From assembly GCF_900115345.1 (NCBI RefSeq), contig NZ_FOWC01000001.1:1302001-1366000 (forward strand): a DNA stretch of 64,000 nucleotides. The letters are read 5' to 3'. Of the stretch, positions 52,726 to 59,531 are shown one piece after another (the stretch's first letter is position 1; each line of letters starts with the position of its first letter). The notes below the pieces were generated by a model that saw nothing but the letters and a program-made list of their open reading frames with translations, did not search any database and had not been told where the DNA came from. The position numbers and the translations under genes were made by a program. Source of the stretch: Amycolatopsis rubida (lineage in GTDB: Bacteria > Actinomycetota > Actinomycetes > Mycobacteriales > Pseudonocardiaceae).

Positions 52726-53166
52726 GTGCGAGCCGCGCTGGACGCGGCCCGCGCCCCTGGTGCCGACGTGCCCATCGGCGCGGTCGTCTTCGACCCCGAC
52801 GGGCGTCCCCTGGCCGCGGCGCGCAACGCGCGCGTCGAGCTGGGCGACCCGACCGCGCACGCGGAGATCCTGGCGCTGCGCGCGGCGGCTCGTGAGTTCG
52901 GCGACGGCTGGCGACTGGAAGGCTGCACGCTCGCGGTCACGCTGGAGCCCTGCACGATGTGCGCTGGCGCGCTCGTGCTCGCTCGGGTGGCGCGATTGGT
53001 GTTCGGGGCTTGGGAGCCCAAGACGGGCGCGGTGGCGTCGCTGTGGGACGTCGTGCGCGACCGCCGTCTCAACCACCGGCCGGAAGTCCACGGCGGAGTG
53101 CTCGAAAGCGACTGCGCCGCCCTGCTTGAGGCGTACTTCGCGGATCGGCGGCTGGGGGCCGAGTAG
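52726..53166 (+). CDS. tadA: tRNA-specific adenosine-34 deaminase
   Basis: A 146-residue zinc deaminase that converts A34 of tRNA-Arg to inosine. Zinc ligands and the proton shuttle are His45 and Glu47 (HAEILALR) with Cys76 and Cys79 (LEPCTMCAGA). The C-terminus carries LNHRPEVHGGVLESDCAALL, the TadA signature. The GTG at 52726 is the best in-frame start; the true start could be a few codons upstream, overlapping the preceding gene. Confidence 0.92.
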   Translation: MRAALDAARAPGADVPIGAVVFDPDGRPLAAARNARVELGDPTAHAEILALRAAAREFGDGWRLEGCTLAVTLEPCTMCAGALVLARVARLVFGAWEPKTGAVASLWDVVRDRRLNHRPEVHGGVLESDCAALLEAYFADRRLGAE

Positions 53167-53209
53167 CCCCCGCCGCAAGCCGCGAAGGGGGTCCGGTATT
53201 GTTCTCGGC

Positions 53210-53296
53210 GGTGGCGTGTCCGAGCGGCCGAAGGAGCACGACTCGAAATCGTGTGACGGTTGATCCCGTCCGTGGGTTCAAATCCCACCGCCACCG
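53210..53296 (+). tRNA. tRNA-Ser (CGA)
   Basis: An 87-nt class II tRNA. The acceptor arms GGTGGCG and CGCCACC pair perfectly. The anticodon stem CACGA/TCGTG holds the loop CTCGAAA with anticodon CGA (53244-53246), reading UCG. A long variable arm follows, then the T-arm GTGGGTTCAAATCCCAC. The 3' CCA is not encoded. It lies 43 bp after tadA. Confidence 0.96.
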
Positions 53297-53305
53297 CGTG
53301 CGAGT

Positions 53306-53346
53306 GGGCGAGTCATGCCGACGGAAAGCGTCGGCGTGACTCGCCC
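53306..53346 (+). terminator. Strong hairpin after tRNA-Ser
   Basis: An 18-bp stem (53306-53323 with 53329-53346) has one mismatch and a GAAAG loop, 10 bp after the tRNA. There is no long T-run, but TGTTTCTG follows. It is probably the tRNA transcript terminator. Confidence 0.7.
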
Positions 53347-53355
53347 GCCGTGTTT

Positions 53356-53412
53356 CTGGGGGTGCAACCCCCAGGCCCCGCCCGGAGGGGCTTCGCCCCC
53401 CGGACCCCCTGA
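53356..53412. repeat. Paired GC-rich palindromes (REP-like)
   Basis: CTGGGGGT/ACCCCCAG with a 3-nt loop is followed by GGGGCTTCGCCCC. This pair of very GC-rich hairpins is a style common in intergenic regions of actinomycetes. The remaining bases up to 53584 show no gene. Confidence 0.55.
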
Positions 53413-53584
53413 GGCTTGGGTCGCCTTGGGTGTGGAGGGGCGCGTGGGCATCGTGAGCCAATTTCGCGGGCACGTCTGGTGGGGTTTGTTCGTTTGAGTC
53501 TTCGGCGGACAAGAGACACAGCTTTACAGTCAGCAAGGTCAGCAACACCGAACCCGGCGCGTTCAGTCCGGGGCGTCGACCGCG

Positions 53585-53707
53585 GTGATCGAGAACCCAG
53601 CCTCGGGCGGCGACAAGGCCGATCTGTGCACCTTTTACTCCCGTTCGTCCGGCAAGAAGAAGGTGTGGCAGCTGGTCGAGGCCGTCAAAGCGGCGATGCC
53701 GAAGTAG
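53585..53707 (+). pseudogene. Short gene remnant (40 codons)
   Basis: A frame from a GTG reads VIENPASGGDKADLCTFYS and then GKKKVWQLVEAVKAAMPK before TAG. The end looks like the C-terminus of a larger, perhaps secreted, protein, but nothing recognisable precedes it. No ribosome site is evident. It is probably the tail of a deleted gene beside the tRNA. Confidence 0.35.
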
Positions 53708-53716
53708 CGTGGGCTC

Positions 53717-54511
53717 ATGAGCGAAGAGCTTCCGCCGGTCGGCAAGACCGCGGTTGGGGTGGCTGGGCTTCGGGCGTTGGAGAGCGGGCGTGCGGATCGG
53801 CTGTTCGAGGATCCGTACGCGGGCGCGTTCTTCCATGCCGGGCGCGCGATCTTCGAAGGCCAGGAGCGCGACCACCGGCTCGGGATGGTGTTCGCGCACC
53901 AGGTCGCGATCCGCACCCGGTTCTTCGACGACTTCGTCTCCGGCGGGACCCAGACGGTGCTTCTCGCGGCCGGTCTCGACGCTCGTGCGTTCCGGCTGGA
54001 CTGGCCCGACGGTGCGCGCGTGTTCGAGGTCGACCTGCCGGACGTGCTCGCGTTCAAGGAAACGGTGCTGTCCGAAAAAGGTGCGCGGCCCCGATGCGAG
54101 CGCACGCCGGTTCCGGTGGATCTGCGCGACGACTGGGTCGCCGCGGTGAAAAACGAGGGATTCGACCCGGCTCAGCCGACCGTCTGGCTCGCCGAGGGGC
54201 TGCTCGTCTATCTCAGCCGGGACGAGGCCGAGCGGATGCTCACCGCCGTTACCGAGTTGTCCGCGCCGGGCAGCCGGGTTTCGTTCGAGCATCGGCCGGA
54301 CGGCGACCAGGACGGGCTGCTGGAGCGAGCGCGTCAATTCGGCAGCGAGGTGGCGGCGCTCTGGCACGGCGGTCTCTCGGGAGACGCTCCGGAGTGGCTC
54401 GCCAAGCACGGCTGGCGACCGGAAACCGTTACGGTGGCTGAACTTTCCGTCCGATACGGACGCGAGCCGCTGGACCGCACGCGTGGCGGATTCGTGATCG
54501 CGACCCGTTAG
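53717..54511 (+). CDS. SAM-dependent methyltransferase, TIGR00027/LCM family
   Basis: A 264-residue methyltransferase of the leucine-carboxyl-methyltransferase-like family. It has KTAVGVAGLRALESGR, RTRFFDDFV, the SAM-binding VLLAAGLDARAFRLDWP and VFEVDLPDVLAFK, and LAEGLLVYLS. Members methylate secondary metabolites or polyketide-type acids, but many are unassigned. The ATG is at 53717. It overlaps the convergent gene by four bases. Confidence 0.88.
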   Translation: MSEELPPVGKTAVGVAGLRALESGRADRLFEDPYAGAFFHAGRAIFEGQERDHRLGMVFAHQVAIRTRFFDDFVSGGTQTVLLAAGLDARAFRLDWPDGARVFEVDLPDVLAFKETVLSEKGARPRCERTPVPVDLRDDWVAAVKNEGFDPAQPTVWLAEGLLVYLSRDEAERMLTAVTELSAPGSRVSFEHRPDGDQDGLLERARQFGSEVAALWHGGLSGDAPEWLAKHGWRPETVTVAELSVRYGREPLDRTRGGFVIATR

Positions 54512-55077
54512 TTCTCCTCCTGCAACACCGGTGTGCCGAAGGCGTCGAGGAAAGTCGTTGCCTCCCCTATGGTTGCGACGCCGCGAGTGACTGCTTCCGC
54601 GATGGTCCCGCACGCCTCCCGCACCGCTGGCTCCGCGGAGCGGTCGCCCGCCAGCAGCGCGACAGCCGCCGGAGACACTCCTTCGGCGATCAGCATGACC
54701 CGCGCCGCGGTCTGATCTGCCAGCCGGTCAAGCAAGTCCGCCAGATCCAGGCCGACCGACGCTGTCCGCGCGGCGGCTTCGGCGGCCTGCCGGTAGTGCG
54801 CGTCCAGTTCGTCCGCGCTGCCCCGGAAGTGCGCGGCCGGTTCGCCGCCCCATTTGCGTTCCGCGCTGTGCGCCCCGCGTTCGAACTCCAGCCGTGCCAT
54901 CACCAGCACGTCGCGGCCGCCCGACAGCGTGCGCGCGGATTCGCGGATCGTTTGCGGGGAGCAGTCGATCTGCCGCAACGCCGCGACCGGGTCCGGGGCG
55001 CCGATCGCGGCGGCCGCGGCGCCCAAGGAAGCAAGCCCGGCGGCCGCGTTGTCCAGCGCCGGGTGGAGGAACGGCAT
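54508..55077 (-). CDS. Small helical WXG-like protein (second of a pair)
   Basis: A 189-residue alanine-rich helical protein without a signal peptide. It has SAERKWGGEPAAHFRGSADE, a W-G-G turn between two long helices that recalls WXG100/Esx or LXG-type N-domains, followed by an amphipathic C-terminal region. Its ATG overlaps the stop of the upstream small helical gene, so they are probably co-expressed partners. I do not recognise an annotated family; a type VII secretion substrate or chaperone is one possibility. Confidence 0.6.
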   Translation of the reverse strand: MPFLHPALDNAAAGLASLGAAAAAIGAPDPVAALRQIDCSPQTIRESARTLSGGRDVLVMARLEFERGAHSAERKWGGEPAAHFRGSADELDAHYRQAAEAAARTASVGLDLADLLDRLADQTAARVMLIAEGVSPAAVALLAGDRSAEPAVREACGTIAEAVTRGVATIGEATTFLDAFGTPVLQEEN

Positions 55078-55370
55078 CAACTCAGCAGCGCCGTCGCGAT
55101 CGTCGGGCGGTGGTGGTGGCCGCGGGCGGCCATCCGCAGCTGGCCGGCGAGGTCGGACGTCGCGTCGCCGAGGAGGCGCGCGTCGACGTCCCGCGCGGCG
55201 AGCGCGGCCTCCCAGCGGGCGGCGATTTCCCGCGCGGGCGCGGAAATGCCCCACGGCGTCGATTCGAGACGGGCTTCGGCGAACCGGCCCGCCGCACGGT
55301 CCGCGTCGGCAGCCGCTCGATCGAGCGCGTCCGCGGCGGCGTTGAGCCGCTCGCTCGTCGAACCTGCCAT
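55077..55370 (-). CDS. Small helical protein, about 100 residues (first of a pair)
   Basis: A 97-residue all-helical protein starting MAGSTSERLNAAADALDRAA with AAPAREIAARWEAAL-like central helices. The size and helical character match Esx/WXG100 or ESX-associated small proteins. The ATG at 55370 follows GGAGG six bases upstream; an open frame continues further but its sequence there is non-coding in style. It is coupled (ATGA) to the 189-residue partner downstream. The function is unknown. Confidence 0.6.
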   Translation of the reverse strand: MAGSTSERLNAAADALDRAAADADRAAGRFAEARLESTPWGISAPAREIAARWEAALAARDVDARLLGDATSDLAGQLRMAARGHHHRPTIATALLS

Positions 55371-55695
55371 GGGGACCTCCGCTTCCGGGAGAGCGCGAAC
55401 CGCGGCCCGCCACTCTCTGGAGAGATCTAACCCCATCGAGGCCGCCCGGGTCACTCGGCCGGGCGTGCGACGATTCCACATCGTGGGGATCCTTGACCGG
55501 CGGATCCTCGCCCGGCCAGAATTGGAGTCATGCCAGAGAACCGGGTAGTGCCGCAAGCCGGCCGTGCCCCGGCGCGGTCGGACGGCGAGGGCGTAGCCGC
55601 TCTCCTGAGGCGTCGCGGTCGTCTCGGCTCCCCTCCCGCTTAGGTGTTTTTCCGCTGCCACAGTCGAATTCACCTATTCTTCCGGGAGTACCGCC

Positions 55696-56622
55696 ATGTC
55701 TGTAGACCTGCCTGCCCGCCTGCGCTCGTCCGTCACTCCGGACGACGGGATCCTCGAAGGACCGCGCGTGCTGCGCCGCCTTCCGGACGGCGTTGAAGAA
55801 CGTCCCTACGAGCTTTTCACCTTGCGCCCGCTCGGACGGGTGATCGGCGCGGAGATCTCCGGAGTGGACCTCGGCGCGCCGGTGTCGCCGCGGCTGCGCG
55901 CCGACTTGAACCGCGCGTTGCTGGAGTGGAAGGTGCTGTTCTTCCGCGACCAGCACATCACTTCGGAGCAGCAGCGGGCGTTCGCCGCGAACTGGGGCGA
56001 GCTGGAAACCAACCCGTTCATCGCACGGGGAGATTCCGATCAGGTCGTGCGGTTCACCCGCACCGCCGGGATGCCCGGGTACGAGAACATCTGGCACACC
56101 GACGTCACCTGGCGGCCGAATCCGGCGCTCGGATCGGTGCTGCGGCTGGTCGAGGTCCCGCCGATCGGCGGCGACACGATGTGGGCCGACATGGCCGCCG
56201 CCTACGACAACCTCCCCGCCGACGTCCGCGAGCGGATCGACGGCCTCACCGCGGTGCACGATTTCGTCCCCGGCTTCGACCGGTTCACCGACCCGGACCT
56301 GCTGGCCCAGTGGCAGGACGCGTACCCGCCGGTCGAGCACCCGGTGGTGCGGACCCATCCGGAGACCGGGCGGCGGACGTTGTTCGTGAACCAGGCGTTC
56401 ACCACGCACATCGCCGGACTCGACCGCGCTGAAAGCGACCGGCTGCTGCGGTATCTGTTCCTCCAGGCACACACGCCGGAGTTCCAGGTGCGGTTCCGCT
56501 GGGAGCCGGATTCGGTGGCGTTCTGGGACAACCGCGCGACCCAGCACTACGCGGTCAACGACTACCACCCGCACGTCCGGATCGCCGAGCGCGTCGCGAT
56601 CGTCGGGGACCGGCCGTACTGA
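55696..56622 (+). CDS. TauD/TfdA-family 2-oxoglutarate dioxygenase
   Basis: A 308-residue Fe(II)/2-oxoglutarate oxygenase with the iron ligands His134-x-Asp136 (NIWHTDVTWR) and the distal histidine in NRATQHYAVNDY, a 2-oxoglutarate-binding Arg near HVRIAERV, and GAEISGVDL at the start. TauD-type enzymes release sulfite or open ether or phenoxy bonds by hydroxylation; alkylsulfatase or taurine activity is plausible. It stands alone and its stop is 3 bp from the convergent TetR gene. Confidence 0.9.
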   Translation: MSVDLPARLRSSVTPDDGILEGPRVLRRLPDGVEERPYELFTLRPLGRVIGAEISGVDLGAPVSPRLRADLNRALLEWKVLFFRDQHITSEQQRAFAANWGELETNPFIARGDSDQVVRFTRTAGMPGYENIWHTDVTWRPNPALGSVLRLVEVPPIGGDTMWADMAAAYDNLPADVRERIDGLTAVHDFVPGFDRFTDPDLLAQWQDAYPPVEHPVVRTHPETGRRTLFVNQAFTTHIAGLDRAESDRLLRYLFLQAHTPEFQVRFRWEPDSVAFWDNRATQHYAVNDYHPHVRIAERVAIVGDRPY

Positions 56623-56624
56623 CC

Positions 56625-57188
56625 TCACGACACCCCGGTGAGCACGGTGTCGACAAGTCGTTCGAGATAGGCGTCGTCGGCGGATTTCGCCCGGATCAGG
56701 GTGTGGAACCAGAGGTTCCCGCCCAGCAAATCCATGATCATCTCCGAATCCGCGTCGCCGGCGAGTTCGCCTCGGTCGAGAGCGCGGTCGAAGACGGCCT
56801 GCTCGCGGCCGAGGCGGTCGGCGAAGAACCGTCCGGCGGCCTCGGCGGTGGCGGGCCGGTCCGGGAGCGCGGAGACGACGGCCGTGATGACGCGCCGGTT
56901 CGCCGGATCGGACAGCAGGCGGTGGATCTGCTTCGCCAGTTCGAGGAGATCGCCGCGCAGGGAACCGGTGTCGGGAATCGCGAAGGCGAGTTCCGGGGCC
57001 TGCACGAGCGCGTCGGCGAGGACCTCGTCCTTGGTTGCCCACGTGCGGTAGATCGTCGTTTTGTGCACCCCGGCTCGTGCGGCGACCGCTTCGACCGTCA
57101 GTGCGTCGTAACCGCGTTCGGCCAGCAGCGCGAGGGTCGCGGAGAAGATGGCGTCCGCCTTGCGCGGGCGGGAGGCGGTCCGGTCCAT
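56625..57188 (-). CDS. TetR-family regulator
   Basis: A 187-residue repressor with a TetR helix-turn-helix (about 12-58: ADAIFSATLALLAERGYDAL, VAARAGVHKTTIYRTW) and a helical ligand domain. It is divergent from an alpha/beta hydrolase gene. Two near-identical palindromes in the 93-bp intergenic region are almost certainly its operators, so it likely represses both itself and the hydrolase. Confidence 0.9.
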   Translation of the reverse strand: MDRTASRPRKADAIFSATLALLAERGYDALTVEAVAARAGVHKTTIYRTWATKDEVLADALVQAPELAFAIPDTGSLRGDLLELAKQIHRLLSDPANRRVITAVVSALPDRPATAEAAGRFFADRLGREQAVFDRALDRGELAGDADSEMIMDLLGGNLWFHTLIRAKSADDAYLERLVDTVLTGVS

Positions 57189-57208
57189 GGCCCGATCCTA
57201 ACCGGATT

Positions 57209-57225
57209 TGCAACGGTGCGTTGCA
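57209..57225. promoter_or_regulatory. TetR operator, site 1
   Basis: TGCAACGGTGCGTTGCA has perfect 7-bp arms around GTG. It lies 21 bp before the TetR start and has the same arms as site 2. Confidence 0.8.
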
Positions 57226-57242
57226 TTTGATACACCGGTGGA

Positions 57243-57261
57243 ATGCAACGGTCCGTTGCAT
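57243..57261. promoter_or_regulatory. TetR operator, site 2
   Basis: ATGCAACGGTCCGTTGCAT has perfect 9-bp arms around a single T. Its first three bases are the ATG of the longest hydrolase frame, which argues that the hydrolase really starts downstream. Confidence 0.82.
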
Positions 57262-57281
57262 TTCGACGGGAAGGTGGGGAC

Positions 57282-57959
57282 GTGCTCCCGGTGGTTTTCG
57301 TGCACGGCATCCGGTTGTCCGGGGCGTGCTGGCAGCAGCAGAAACGCCTGGCCCGCGGTCGAGTCGCCGCGCCGGACCTGCCTGGACACGGCGCGCGGCG
57401 CGGGGAGAAGTTCACGCTCGACGGCGCGGTCGGAGCGGTCGCCGCGGCCGTCGACGAGGTCGGCGGCCGCGCGGTTCTGGTGGGGCATTCGCTCGGCGGC
57501 TACGTCTCGATCGCCGCCGCGGCCCGGCATCCGGAGCGGGTCGTTTCCCTGGTGGGGGCCGGATGTTCGCTCGTGCCCAGTTCGGCGCTGCGCGGCGGAT
57601 TCCGGTTCGCGCACCGCGGGCTGGCGACGACCGCTGACGACGGCGCTTCCTTCAGTGCGTGGCTGCTCCGCCGGGTTCTTCCCGCGGAAGTCGCCGAGCC
57701 GGTCATCGCCGCGGGAATCGCTTCCGAAGTCATCCCCGACGTGATGGAGGCGGCCGCCGGGATGGATCCGCTCGCCGACCTTGCCCGGTACCCGGGGAGG
57801 GTACTGCTGCTGAACGGTCGCCATGACCACTTCCGGCTTGGCGAACGCCGGTTTTTGGCTGCGTGTCAGGACGGAGCGTTGCAGATCGTGCCCGGAGCGG
57901 GTCACTATCTGCCGCTCACGCACGGCGAGGGGTGTGCGCGCGTGGTGAAGGGCTTGTGA
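57282..57959 (+). CDS. Alpha/beta hydrolase
   Basis: A 225-residue hydrolase with VVFVHGIRLSGACW, the nucleophile elbow VGHSLGGYVS (Ser), LLLNGRHDHF (acid) and the catalytic His in GAGHYLPLTH. Small esterases of this type often serve in resistance or degradation under TetR control. I prefer the GTG at 57282, after AAGGTGGGG, over an ATG at 57243 that lies inside the palindromic operator. It is divergent from the TetR gene. Confidence 0.85.
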   Translation: MLPVVFVHGIRLSGACWQQQKRLARGRVAAPDLPGHGARRGEKFTLDGAVGAVAAAVDEVGGRAVLVGHSLGGYVSIAAAARHPERVVSLVGAGCSLVPSSALRGGFRFAHRGLATTADDGASFSAWLLRRVLPAEVAEPVIAAGIASEVIPDVMEAAAGMDPLADLARYPGRVLLLNGRHDHFRLGERRFLAACQDGALQIVPGAGHYLPLTHGEGCARVVKGL

Positions 57960-57994
57960 GTGGCAATCGCGGTGAGAACCGGGATTGCCACTCA
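57957..57994 (+). terminator. Hairpin overlapping the hydrolase stop codon
   Basis: A 17-bp stem with one mismatch (57957-57973 with 57978-57994) and a GAGA loop begins at the TGA stop. It has no T-run; it is a likely transcript end or stabilising structure. Confidence 0.6.
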
Positions 57995-58018
57995 CCAGGC
58001 CGAAAAGCTGATGCTCAC

Positions 58019-58090
58019 GAGTGGCGAGGCGGGCCGCCTTCCTCCCCCTCCCGCGCTCCCCCGCGCGGTCAAGGCGGCGCCTCGCCACTC
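58019..58090. repeat. Long imperfect inverted repeat between convergent genes
   Basis: GAGTGGCGAGGC (58019-58030) and GCCTCGCCACTC (58079-58090) are perfect 12-bp arms. GCCGCCTT and AAGGCGGC extend the stem inward with a one-base offset, around a ~30-nt C-rich loop. A further GC-rich hairpin followed by GTTTT lies at about 58118-58165. No gene occupies 57960-58389. Confidence 0.65.
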
Positions 58091-58389
58091 GCGAGGCTTC
58101 CCCGGGGCAAATCCGTGGAGCCGCGGTCGCGGGCGAAGCGGAAAGTCCCGCGCCCGCGGCTGTTTTCCCGGGCGGTGACACCTGCGCATTCGACGACGGT
58201 CAACCCCCACGTGACCGTGTCGCCTCCCCCGGCGAGGTGCTACCCGTGAGCGCCGGGGCGACCCGAAAGTGGTCTGGGCCACAGTTTCCGTGCTCATCGG
58301 TAAGGTACTCCCGCCCGGTACCAGCCGACCCCGGGCTTGAGCTGCATTTAAGGCAGATGCGCCGTCCGGGTGATGGCGGGACCAGCGGT

Positions 58390-59406
58390 CTAGCCGCGAA
58401 GTCCTTCGACGGTCGCGAAGCCATCACTGACCGTCACGTTCGTGCCGCGGCGCGCGGACAACTCCACGAACCGCTGCAGCGCTTCGTCGGCGTCGTCTCC
58501 CGTCAACGGTACGCATTCGTTGTCTTCGTCGCGGCGAATCGGCACTAATTCGACCCGCATCTGCTCGCCGACGACGCAGCCGGCGAGGAGGCCGTCGCGG
58601 TGCCGGTCGCGCATCGCGGGCCAGTCGAAGACGAGGTTGCCCAGGCTGTAGAGGATCGGGCAGCCGCGATACACCTCGACCGGCTGCACGGTGTGCGGTC
58701 CGTGCCCGACGACCAGGTCGGCCCCGGCGTCGATGATCGCGTGCGCGTAAGTCACCTGGTACTCGGCCAGTTCTTCGCCGGGGACGCCCCAATGCATCGA
58801 CACCACGACGTGGTCGGCCTCGGCGCGGGCGCGGCGGATGTCGGCGAGCAGCAGCTCCAGGTCGCGGCGGACCGGCGTGGTGTGCACGATCGGCGGGCGG
58901 CCGGGGACGTCCAGGACGCGCGGATCCGGTTGGTACGACGTGTACGCGCCCGCCGCGGCGACGCCCGGCGAGTCTTCCGTCGCTTCCTGCCCGACGGGCC
59001 AGCACAGCGAGGTGTAGGCGAGGAACGCGATCCGGCCGCCGGGTCGTTCGAGGATCGCTGGTGCGTGTGCCTCGGCGAGGTTCGCGCCCGCGCCGCAGTG
59101 CGCGATTCCGGCGCGGTCCAGCACGGCGAGGCTCGCCATTGCCGCGGCCGGCGGGTAGGTGACGTTGTTGGCCACCGACACGACGTCGACCTCGGCGGCG
59201 GTCAGCGCGGCGACCATCTCCGGCGGCGAGTGCCGCCAGTTCGGTTTGTGCGGGATGTCCATCCCGGTCGAGCCGGACAGCGGTCCTTCGAGATTCACGA
59301 ACCGCAGGTCGGCACCGGTGAGCAGCGAGGTCAACGGGTGGAACGCCGTTTCCGGGTGCGCGCGGCCCTGGAGGTTGACGTCTCCGCCGAGTACGAGCGT
59401 GATCAT
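58390..59406 (-). CDS. CapA-family (PGA_cap) metallophosphatase-like protein
   Basis: A 338-residue protein of the CapA/PgsA fold with GGDVNLQGR, FVNLEGPLS, VVVSMHWGVP, GADLVVGHGPHTVQPVEVY and ILYSLGNLVFD. The family's NNHxLD motif reads ANNVTYP and the usual GHHPH reads GHGPH, so the metal site is altered. No transmembrane segment or signal is present, unlike PgsA. Cytoplasmic CapA-like proteins may act on other substrates. The ATG is at 59406. Confidence 0.82.
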   Translation of the reverse strand: MITLVLGGDVNLQGRAHPETAFHPLTSLLTGADLRFVNLEGPLSGSTGMDIPHKPNWRHSPPEMVAALTAAEVDVVSVANNVTYPPAAAMASLAVLDRAGIAHCGAGANLAEAHAPAILERPGGRIAFLAYTSLCWPVGQEATEDSPGVAAAGAYTSYQPDPRVLDVPGRPPIVHTTPVRRDLELLLADIRRARAEADHVVVSMHWGVPGEELAEYQVTYAHAIIDAGADLVVGHGPHTVQPVEVYRGCPILYSLGNLVFDWPAMRDRHRDGLLAGCVVGEQMRVELVPIRRDEDNECVPLTGDDADEALQRFVELSARRGTNVTVSDGFATVEGLRG

Positions 59407-59531
59407 TGCGTCAACCCGTCCAAAGGAGGAAATCCCTCCAGCTCGTTACGAATCGTTGCCCTTTCGTCTTCCTCTGCTTCGCTTGTTCGGGGGACGATGC
59501 CTCGACCGTTGACATGCAGAGGGGACTCAGG

